From NCBI GenBank assembly GCA_947470885.1, contig CANIXE010000127.1, positions 1 to 6,517 on the forward strand: a stretch of DNA of 6,517 nucleotides, read 5' to 3'. A program made the position numbers and the translations under genes. Numbering within the stretch: the stretch's first letter is position 1; the number at the start of each line of letters is the position of its first letter. The DNA comes from Planctomycetota bacterium. GTDB lineage: Bacteria > Planctomycetota > UBA11346. Below are positions 1 through 5,038 of the stretch, piece after piece. The notes below the pieces were generated by a model. The model was not told the DNA's origin and did no database searches. It was given only the letters and a program-made list of their open reading frames with translations.

Positions 1-78
1 GAGAAGCCGAAGGGTCGGCTGGTGTTCCGCAGGGCGGGGGTGGATGATGTGCTGCCGGTGGCGGGGTTGGTGCCTTGA
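1..78 (+). CDS. C-terminal tail of an unrecognised protein (partial)
   Basis: The first reading frame is open from the window edge to a TGA at 76-78 and encodes the last 25 residues of a protein, ending in VLPVAGLVP. The codons are G/C-rich at the third position, like the genuine genes downstream, and the stop is followed by a visibly less G+C-rich spacer, which supports a real gene end. The tail is basic at first (EKPKGRLVFRR) and then hydrophobic. I do not recognise the family from this fragment and assign no function. It lies on the same strand as pyrC, about 100 bases upstream, so read-through into pyrC is possible but not shown. Confidence 0.5.
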   Translation, partial: EKPKGRLVFRRAGVDDVLPVAGLVP

Positions 79-104
79 AATGATGAATGCTCGAATGCTC
101 GAAT
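75..104 (+). promoter_or_regulatory. Weak candidate sigma70-type promoter for pyrC
   Basis: TTGAAA at 75-80 matches five of six bases of the -35 consensus. TCGAAT at 99-104, 18 bases downstream, matches four of six of the -10 consensus. The -10-like hexamer recurs every 8 bases because of the tandem repeat, so the match may be a by-product of that repeat, and the -35 element overlaps the stop codon of the upstream gene. The pyrC start follows about 74 bases later. This is a pattern match only. Confidence 0.2.
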
Positions 105-112
105 GCTCGAAT
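85..112. repeat. 8-bp tandem repeat (GAATGCTC), 3.5 copies
   Basis: GAATGCTC occurs at 85-92, 93-100 and 101-108, followed by a partial GAAT at 109-112, with no mismatches. It lies in the short spacer between the upstream gene's stop and pyrC and is not translated in any convincing gene. The repeat places a TCGAAT hexamer, a weak -10-like sequence, at 91-96, 99-104 and 107-112. Such short tandem units can change copy number by slippage. Confidence 0.9.
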
Positions 113-177
113 AGCCGCGTGTGCGAGCGATTGAGTTTGTCGATCCATTGTCTTCGTTGAAACCTTTGGATTTGCCC

Positions 178-1500
178 ATGCATTTCGACCTGATCATCCG
201 CCACGGCACCGTTGTGAACCAGAATGGGCGGACGGTGACCGACCTGGGCATTCGGGGCGGGAAATTCGCCGCCATCGGGGATCTGGGGGCGGCCACCGCC
301 GACCAGCTCATTGAGGCCAAGAACCTCCACGTGCTGCCCGGGGTGATCGACAGCCAGGTCCACTACCGGGAACCCGGCCTGGAGCACAAAGAGGACCTGG
401 CCACCGGCAGCGCCGCCGCCGCCCTGGGCGGGGTGGTGGGCGTGTTCGAAATGCCCAACACCAAGCCCAACACTGATTCGCCCGCCGCCCTGGCGGACAA
501 GTTGACCCGGGCCAAGGGCCGGATGTGGACGGACCACGCGTTCTACTTCGGCGGCACCAACGAGAACGCCGACCACCTGGCGGAGTGGGAAAACCTGCCC
601 GGGTGCGCCGGGGTGAAGGTGTTCATGGGCTCCAGCACCGGCAATCTGCTGGTGGCGGATGACGCGGCCCTGGAGCGGATCATCGCCCACGGCCATCGGC
701 GGATGGCCGTCCACTGCGAGGACGAACCCCGCCTGCTGGAACGACGCAGCCTGATCGGCCCGGGGGCCACGGCCCATCTCCACCCGGAATGGCGGGATGT
801 GGAAACCGCCCTGCGGGCGACCAAGCGCCTGGTGGCCCTGGCGGTGAAGCACCGCCGGCGAGTCCACGTGCTCCATGTGACCACCGCCGAAGAGCTGGAA
901 TTCCTCCGCCAGCATAAAGACATCGTCACTGTGGAGGCCCTGCCCAACCACCTGACGTTGGCGGCCCCGGAGTGCTACGATCGCCTGGGCACCTACGCCC
1001 AGATGAACCCGCCGGTGCGGGACGACCGCCACCGCCAGGCCCTGTGGGCGGCCATCGCCGATGGCACCGTGGACGTCCTGGGCACCGACCACGCCCCCCA
1101 CACCCGGGCGGAAAAAGATCTGGGCTATCCCCAAAGTCCCAGCGGCATGCCCGGCAGCCAGACCTTCGTCGGGGTGATGTTGGATCACGTGGCCAAGGGT
1201 CGGTTGTCCCTGGAACGTTTCGTCGACCTCACCAGCGCCGGGCCCCAGCGGATTTTCGGCCTGGCGGGGAAGTGTCGGATCGCCCTCGGCTATGACGCCG
1301 ACCTGACCCTCGTGGATCTGAAAAAGCAGCACACCATCACCGACGGGGAACAAGCCAGCCGGGCGGGTTGGACGCCCTTCGCCGGGATGACCTGCACTGG
1401 TTGGCCCGTGGGCACGATCATCCGTGGCCAGCAGGTGATGTGGGACGGCGCCCTGGTGGGCACCCCGGTGGGCGCGCCGATCCGCTTCAGCGAATGCTGA
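178..1500 (+). CDS. pyrC: Dihydroorotase, class I-like, QxH subtype
   Basis: A 440-residue amidohydrolase that should interconvert N-carbamoyl-L-aspartate and L-dihydroorotate in cytoplasmic de novo pyrimidine synthesis. An N-terminal beta-strand region (about 1-50) leads into the metal-dependent barrel. Family motifs are D58-S-Q60-V-H62-Y-R64-EPG, MPN at 92-94 (N94 substrate contact), GVKVFMG with K147 as the likely carbamylated lysine, H179 in AVHCEDE, H233 in VLHVTT, MNPPVR at 276-281, and D304/H308 in LGTDHAPH. The C-terminal part (about 365-440) returns to the small beta domain. The length is normal. I start at ATG 178 because family homology begins there; an upstream GTG at 121 is in frame, but the 19 extra residues look non-coding and less G+C-rich. 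A TGGA lies 7 bases before the ATG. The usual first HxH metal ligand is Gln60, a substitution I associate with a known dihydroorotase subgroup. Another cyclic amidohydrolase activity is possible but less likely. Confidence 0.88.
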   Translation: MHFDLIIRHGTVVNQNGRTVTDLGIRGGKFAAIGDLGAATADQLIEAKNLHVLPGVIDSQVHYREPGLEHKEDLATGSAAAALGGVVGVFEMPNTKPNTDSPAALADKLTRAKGRMWTDHAFYFGGTNENADHLAEWENLPGCAGVKVFMGSSTGNLLVADDAALERIIAHGHRRMAVHCEDEPRLLERRSLIGPGATAHLHPEWRDVETALRATKRLVALAVKHRRRVHVLHVTTAEELEFLRQHKDIVTVEALPNHLTLAAPECYDRLGTYAQMNPPVRDDRHRQALWAAIADGTVDVLGTDHAPHTRAEKDLGYPQSPSGMPGSQTFVGVMLDHVAKGRLSLERFVDLTSAGPQRIFGLAGKCRIALGYDADLTLVDLKKQHTITDGEQASRAGWTPFAGMTCTGWPVGTIIRGQQVMWDGALVGTPVGAPIRFSEC

Positions 1501-2222
1501 CCCTCCACGGCGTCCGCAAGACGTTCTACGACCCGGGGCGCGGCCCGGTGCCGGCGGTGGACGGCATCACTGCGTCCGCCCACGGCGGCGTGGTCGCGGT
1601 GGTGGGGGCCAACGGTGCGGGGAAAAGCACCCTGCTGCGTCTGATCGCCACCCTTCTGGTCCCGGATGAAGGCCGAATCACCGTCGCTGGCCTGGACGTC
1701 ACCAAGGATCCCGAAGGCGTCCGCCGACACCTGGGCTACCTGTCCACCACCACCCGCCTGTACCCCCGGCTCACTGGCCGGGAATTGCTCCGCCACATCG
1801 GCGGCTGCTACGGCCTGGAAGGGGCCGCCCTCACCGAGGCCCTGGACCGCCAGGTGGTGAACTTCGCCTTGGCGGGGTTCCTGGACCAGCGCCTGGAAGG
1901 GTGCTCCACCGGGCAGCTCCAACGGATCAACCTGGCCCGGACGCTGATCGCCGATCCCCCGGTGCTGATCCTGGATGAACCCACCACCGGCCTGGATCTG
2001 GTGGCCAGCGCCCAGGTGGTGGATGCGGTGCGGGCCGCCCGCAAGACCGAACGACTGATCCTGTTGTGCACCCACCACCTCACCGAGGTGGAAGCCTGCG
2101 CCGACCGCCTGTGGCTGCTCCGGGACGGCAAGCTGGCCTGGGACGGAGCCCCCGCCGACCTGGGCACCGGCGCCGGCCTGGATGCCGCGGTGCGCGCCCA
2201 CCTGGGATTGAACTCGCCATGA
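1494..2222 (+). CDS. ABC transporter ATP-binding protein, NatA-like
   Basis: A 242-residue nucleotide-binding subunit expected to power the membrane protein encoded downstream. Visible motifs are Walker A GANGAGKST (38-46), a Q-loop region LGYLSTTTRLYPRLTG (80-95) of the NatA type in which the usual Gln is replaced by Ser/Thr, a variant signature CSTGQLQR (137-144), Walker B VLILDEP (157-163) with catalytic E162, D-loop TGLD (165-168), and the switch histidine H194 in CTHH. The length is typical for single-domain ATPases of ABC-2 exporters. The ATG at 1494 overlaps the last 7 bases of pyrC and has no clear Shine-Dalgarno sequence, so translation probably depends on coupling to pyrC. An in-frame extension further upstream lies inside pyrC and is not family-like. 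The stop overlaps another ATG (ATGA, 2219-2222). The substrate cannot be told from this subunit; NatA-type sodium export is only one option. Confidence 0.93.
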   Translation: MLTLHGVRKTFYDPGRGPVPAVDGITASAHGGVVAVVGANGAGKSTLLRLIATLLVPDEGRITVAGLDVTKDPEGVRRHLGYLSTTTRLYPRLTGRELLRHIGGCYGLEGAALTEALDRQVVNFALAGFLDQRLEGCSTGQLQRINLARTLIADPPVLILDEPTTGLDLVASAQVVDAVRAARKTERLILLCTHHLTEVEACADRLWLLRDGKLAWDGAPADLGTGAGLDAAVRAHLGLNSP

Positions 2223-2248
2223 ATTTGGTGTTCCCGGTCCATTTCCGA

Positions 2249-2276
2249 GCCGAGCTGGCGCTCGGCGCTCCCAGTG
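2249..2276. repeat. Left inverted-repeat arm with internal hairpin
   Basis: The 28 bases are the exact reverse complement of 2392-2419; the match ends at 2248 on the outside and 2277 on the inside. Within the arm, GCCGAGC (2249-2255), loop TGGC, and GCTCGGC (2260-2266) form a perfect 7-bp stem. In mRNA this could make a local hairpin, or the arm could pair with the distal arm to enclose the direct repeats. Confidence 0.9.
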
Positions 2277-2371
2277 CTTCGCCGGCTCTGGGCATGGCGC
2301 ACTTCGACGCTCCGTGGCATCCCAGTGCTTCGCCGGCTCTGGGCATGGCACACTTCGACGCTCCGTGGCAT
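2270..2371. repeat. Two tandem 51-bp direct repeat units
   Basis: Units at 2270-2320 and 2321-2371 are identical except for one position (GGCGCAC in the first, GGCACAC in the second). Each begins CCCAGTGCTTCGCC and ends CTCCGTGGCAT. Because 51 is a multiple of three, the duplication keeps every reading frame intact. CCCAG and CTGGG within each unit are complementary and could form a short stem. After the second unit the sequence restarts CCCA (2372) and then diverges. The near-identity suggests recent duplication or gene-conversion-like homogenisation. Confidence 0.92.
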
Positions 2372-2391
2372 CCCATGGCGCTGAACCTCGA

Positions 2392-2419
2392 CACTGGGAG
2401 CGCCGAGCGCCAGCTCGGC
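2392..2419. repeat. Right inverted-repeat arm with internal hairpin
   Basis: Perfect reverse complement of the left arm at 2249-2276. It contains its own stem, GCCGAGC (2402-2408), loop GCCA, GCTCGGC (2413-2419). It ends 29 bases before the permease ATG, so folded mRNA here could affect access to that start. No run of T follows the stem, so it is not an intrinsic terminator. Confidence 0.9.
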
Positions 2420-2448
2420 CCGTCTCGTTCGACGCACCGGCACCACCC

Positions 2449-4599
2449 ATGATCATCTCCGCCGCCGCCTGGCGCATCGCCAAAAAGGACGGGCTCGAAG
2501 TCCTCCGGGACCGGCGCACGCTATTCATCAATCTGATTCTGCCGGTGCTGCTGTACCCGCTGCTGACCCTGTTCCTGATCCAGGTAGTCCAGCTGGCCCA
2601 GGCGACCAAGCGGGATCCGCCCCGGATTGCCACCATCGGCGTCCCTGCGCCCGCCTTACGCTTCCTCAAAGAGCCGGCACCGGATGAAAAAACCGCCCCA
2701 GCCAACAAGTCCCTGGCCAGCCCCGCAGAAAATCTGCCGGAACTGGTGTCCCTGCCTCCCGAAGCCATCAGCGCCCTCACCGCCATCGCCGTAAAATTAA
2801 AGACCCCCACCCCGGAGGACCGCAAGGCCGCCCTGGGGATCCTCCGCCAGCACCGCCTGGTCACCGCCCTCATCGTCCTGAATCCCGAGGCCCGCCCGGT
2901 GGAGGTCCTGCGCCTCAACGACGACGCCCATCCCCGGATGGATGAAGCCAAAAGCGCCACCGACCGGGCATTGGAATCCTGGCGCAAAGAGCAGGTGAAG
3001 GCCACCCTGGATGCCGCCCAGGTGCCGATGACGGCCCTGACGCCGATTGCCACCACGACCCTCAGCCTGGCCCCTGTGGCCGAGGCCGTGCGCACCCGGA
3101 TCGCCGGGATCATCCCGTTGCTGCTGGTGATCCTCGCCACCAGCGGCGCGTTCTTCCCGGCCATGGACCTGATCGCCGGGGAACGGGAACGGGGCACCCT
3201 GGAAACCCTGCTGTCCCTGCCCATCCGCCGCCGGGATGTGTTCATCGGCAAACTGCTGGTGTGCTGCGCCGCGGCCTTGGCGGCGGTGATCCTCAACCTG
3301 TTGTCCCTGGTCTTCACCGTGGGAATCATGGGCGCCCAATTGGCCAAGGCCGGGGGCGGCCTGGACCTGGCGGGGATCGCCGGCGTGGGCGGCGGTACCC
3401 TGCTGCTGTGCGTGGTGATGCTCCTGCCCCTGACCGTCACCGTCGCCGCCCTGGCCCTGGCCCTGGCGGGGGTGGCGAATTCGGTGAAGGAGGCCAACAA
3501 CACCCTGGCCCCCCTGATCCTGGTGGTCACCGTCGCCGGCGCGGTGGCGGCGATGCCCCGGATCGAGCCCAACCTGGCCCTGGACCTGGTGCCCATCACC
3601 GGGGTCGTCCTCGCCCTGAAGGAATCCCTGCAATCGCCCCACCTGCCCTGGATGCACCTGGCCTTAGCCGGATTATCCAGCCTCGCGGTGGCGGCAGTGG
3701 TGGTCACCTGGGCCACCCGTCTGCTGGAATCCGAGCGGTTCCGCTACCCCGGCCTGGTCCGGGCGGGCTGGGGCCGGTGGCGGAAATGGGGCCTGAAACC
3801 CCCGGTGCCCGGCGGCCTGGAGGTCCTGGGGATCTACGCCCTGGCCGTCGCCGGGATGACCATGGGCTCGGGCTTGCTGACCAACGCTCCGGCGGCGGCC
3901 ATTGTCGTCATCCCCCTGCTGGCCTTCGTCGCCCTGCCGGCGCTTCTCCACGCCTGGGCCGGGGCCTACCCCCTCAGCGCGATCCACCTGGGCCGGCCCA
4001 CGGCGCGGCATCTATTGGCGGGGCTGGCCCTGGTCCTGCCGGCCATCGCCTTGAGTGCCACCGTGGGGGCGCTGCAAGCCACGGTGATCGACCCCAAGTT
4101 GCTGGAACAAGGCGGCGATAAGGTGATGGAAATCATCGCCCAGGTGCGGGCCGCCGGGGGAATCGGCCTGGTGCTGCTGTGCGTCGCTGTGGCCCCGGGG
4201 ATCTGCGAAGAAATCCTCTGCCGGGGCACCCTGCTGGCGGGCCTGCGCCAAGGTCTGGGCACCCTCGGGGCTGTGCTAATAAGCGCCTTCCTGTTCGCCG
4301 TCCTGCACATGAGCCCCTGGCGCTTCGCCCCCCAATGCGTCCTGGGGATCGGCCTGGCCCTGCTCTGCCTGCGCTGCGGCAGCATCTGGCCCGGGGTGAT
4401 CGTCCACGCCGGCCACAACGGCCTGCTGGTGCTGGCGGAACTGGCCAGCAGCGGCCAAGTGCCCGGGGTCCAACCCCTGGTCGCCTTCGCCCGCCAAGTG
4501 CCGCCGATGACCTGGGGCTTCGTGGTGCCGCCCCTGCTGGTGGCCCTGGCCGCCACCGGGTTCCGCCTGTCCCGGAAGGCATCCCAACCAGGGTCCTGA
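2449..4599 (+). CDS. ABC-2 (NatB-like) permease fused to CPBP intramembrane protease domain
   Basis: A 716-residue inner-membrane protein. Residues 1-430 resemble NatB-type ABC-2 permeases: KKDGLEVLRDRRTLF before the first membrane segment (about 26-47), a long hydrophilic, probably extracytoplasmic loop (about 50-215), then five or so membrane segments, with the family's cytoplasmic ERERGTLETLLSLPIRRRDV at 245-264. Residues from about 455 are a second hydrophobic block with all three CPBP/Abi (PF02517) motifs: E587-E588-xxx-R592, F616-xxx-H620 and H653-xxx-N657, the presumed metal/catalytic residues. It should pair with the NatA-like ATPase just upstream. The substrate and protease target are unknown. 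Start ATG 2449 gives the expected NatB N-terminus; an in-frame ATG at 2314 would add repeat-derived residues. No Shine-Dalgarno is seen; the ATG overlaps the stop of the bridging frame. Such fusions are, to my knowledge, known in Planctomycetota and relatives. Confidence 0.9.
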   Translation: MIISAAAWRIAKKDGLEVLRDRRTLFINLILPVLLYPLLTLFLIQVVQLAQATKRDPPRIATIGVPAPALRFLKEPAPDEKTAPANKSLASPAENLPELVSLPPEAISALTAIAVKLKTPTPEDRKAALGILRQHRLVTALIVLNPEARPVEVLRLNDDAHPRMDEAKSATDRALESWRKEQVKATLDAAQVPMTALTPIATTTLSLAPVAEAVRTRIAGIIPLLLVILATSGAFFPAMDLIAGERERGTLETLLSLPIRRRDVFIGKLLVCCAAALAAVILNLLSLVFTVGIMGAQLAKAGGGLDLAGIAGVGGGTLLLCVVMLLPLTVTVAALALALAGVANSVKEANNTLAPLILVVTVAGAVAAMPRIEPNLALDLVPITGVVLALKESLQSPHLPWMHLALAGLSSLAVAAVVVTWATRLLESERFRYPGLVRAGWGRWRKWGLKPPVPGGLEVLGIYALAVAGMTMGSGLLTNAPAAAIVVIPLLAFVALPALLHAWAGAYPLSAIHLGRPTARHLLAGLALVLPAIALSATVGALQATVIDPKLLEQGGDKVMEIIAQVRAAGGIGLVLLCVAVAPGICEEILCRGTLLAGLRQGLGTLGAVLISAFLFAVLHMSPWRFAPQCVLGIGLALLCLRCGSIWPGVIVHAGHNGLLVLAELASSGQVPGVQPLVAFARQVPPMTWGFVVPPLLVALAATGFRLSRKASQPGS

Positions 4600-4641
4600 A
4601 TAAACGCAGGGACGACCGGACGACCGGACCTCTCGGAGCCA

Positions 4642-4669
4642 TTGGACATCCCGCCGACCGGGCCAGAAT
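4642..4669 (+). promoter_or_regulatory. Weak candidate promoter ahead of gatC
   Basis: The 107-base spacer 4600-4706 holds TTGGAC (4642-4647) and CAGAAT (4664-4669) with a 16-base gap, a poor match to sigma70 elements. The spacer also carries a short tandem duplication of GGACGACC (4610-4625). No terminator hairpin with a T-run is visible after the permease stop, so gatC could also be read from upstream. This is a low-confidence pattern match. Confidence 0.18.
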
Positions 4670-4696
4670 CCCCACCCGCCTTGTTCCAGTCCCCGT

Positions 4697-4700
4697 GGAG
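4697..4700 (+). promoter_or_regulatory. Shine-Dalgarno deciding the gatC start
   Basis: GGAG at 4697-4700 lies 6 bases before GTG 4707. An alternative in-frame GTG at 4695 overlaps this motif and has no comparable motif upstream, so the site favours 4707, which also gives the family-typical N-terminus. Confidence 0.6.
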
Positions 4701-4706
4701 TCTTCC

Positions 4707-4997
4707 GTGGCCATCAGCGACCAGAATGTCCGTCACCTCGCCAAACTGGCCAACCTGGCCCTGGATGACGCCGCCGTCGCCCGGATGCGCGGCGAGTTGG
4801 AAGCCATCGTCGGCTACGTCGAACAGCTCCAGCAGGTGGACACCACGGGGATCGCCCCGGTGGCCAATGTGGCCGGCCTGGTGAACGTATCCCGGCCCGA
4901 CGTGCCGGGGCACATGTTCGCCACCAAGGAAGTCCTGGCCAACGCCCCGGCGAAAAACGAAGTCGCCATCCTCGTGCCCAAGGTGGTGGAGCGCTGA
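4707..4997 (+). CDS. gatC: Asp-tRNA(Asn)/Glu-tRNA(Gln) amidotransferase subunit C
   Basis: A 96-residue GatC, the small subunit that wraps around and stabilises GatA and GatB in the enzyme converting mischarged Glu-tRNA(Gln) and/or Asp-tRNA(Asn) to the amidated form in the cytoplasm. The whole protein follows the family pattern: an N-terminal helix with VRHLAKLANLAL (8-19), an amphipathic helix ending GYVEQLQQVDT (36-46), the GIAPVANV turn (48-55), the conserved VSRPD (61-65), then the LANAP motif (77-81) and a C-terminal IPV-like strand LVPKVVE (89-95). The GTG start at 4707 is preceded by GGAG at 6 bases and gives the expected MA- N-terminus and length. It sits 41 bases upstream of gatA, as in many bacterial gat operons. 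Confidence 0.94.
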   Translation: MAISDQNVRHLAKLANLALDDAAVARMRGELEAIVGYVEQLQQVDTTGIAPVANVAGLVNVSRPDVPGHMFATKEVLANAPAKNEVAILVPKVVER

Positions 4998-5024
4998 GAC
5001 GCGCCCCCTCCGCCCACCCCGACT

Positions 5025-5030
5025 GAAGGA
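5025..5030 (+). promoter_or_regulatory. Shine-Dalgarno of gatA
   Basis: GAAGGA at 5025-5030 lies 8 bases before the GTG at 5039, the clearest ribosome-binding site in the window. It supports the GTG as the gatA start and contrasts with the two transporter genes, which lack such a site. Confidence 0.7.
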
Positions 5031-5038
5031 ATCCACCT

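Larger units (their letters stand above)
2249..2419. repeat. REP/BIME-like repeat element with 28-bp inverted ends
   Basis: A 171-bp element occupies most of the spacer between the ATPase and permease genes. Its ends are a perfect 28-bp inverted repeat (2249-2276 and 2392-2419), and the middle is two 51-bp direct units. Each end also folds on itself as a 7-bp stem with a 4-base loop, so the whole resembles paired REP hairpins in inverted orientation (a BIME) or a very small non-autonomous inverted-repeat element. It carries no transposase. No convincing target duplication abuts the ends; CCATGA occurs at both spacer edges (2217-2222 and 2447-2452), but this is explained by the two start/stop overlaps. 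Confidence concerns the structure; the mobility class is inferred. Confidence 0.8.
2219..2452 (+). other. Open frame bridging ATPase and permease genes across the repeat; probably not a functional protein
   Basis: An ATG at 2219 overlaps the ATPase stop (ATGA). The frame stays open for 77 codons through the whole repeat element and stops with a TGA at 2450-2452 that overlaps the permease ATG (ATGA, 2449-2452). The predicted peptide begins MNLVFPVHF and contains a 17-residue block twice (beginning SASPALG and including MAHFDAPW), because the 51-bp units are in frame. Composition and repetition point to translated repeat DNA, not a protein family, and no motif is recognised. What is notable is geometry: a ribosome finishing the ATPase could re-initiate here and be delivered to the permease start, which lacks its own Shine-Dalgarno sequence. 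Whether it is translated is unknown. Confidence 0.3.

Noticed and set aside
121..177. N-terminal extension of pyrC from GTG 121
   Set aside because: The extra 19 residues are outside family homology and the DNA is less G+C-rich than coding sequence here; ATG 178 gives the usual dihydroorotase N-terminus.
2270..2371. CRISPR-like array
   Set aside because: There are only two units, directly adjacent with no spacers, and no cas genes nearby.
2314..2448. Upstream in-frame start for the permease at ATG 2314
   Set aside because: It would add residues translated from the repeat element; the NatB-type N-terminus begins at 2449.
2392..2448. Intrinsic terminator at the right hairpin
   Set aside because: The 7-bp stem is not followed by a T-rich run, and a terminator within this operon would cut off the permease.
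2217..2452. CCATGA at both spacer edges as a target-site duplication
   Set aside because: The matching 6-mers coincide with ATGA start/stop overlaps and lie about 30 bases outside the inverted-repeat ends, so chance plus coding constraint explains them.
1290..3716. Long minus-strand open frame (808 codons) across the ATPase, repeat and permease
   Set aside because: It is antisense to two genes with clear family motifs, its product is Arg/Ala/Ser-rich low-complexity sequence with no recognisable domain, and long antisense frames are expected in G+C-rich coding DNA.
4610..4629. Short GGACGACC tandem duplication after the permease stop
   Set aside because: Only two and a half copies in G+C-rich DNA, with no symmetry or position that suggests a function.
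3966..5036. Minus-strand open frame (356 codons) opposite the CPBP domain and gatC
   Set aside because: It is a shadow of two well-supported plus-strand genes, with biased composition and no motif.
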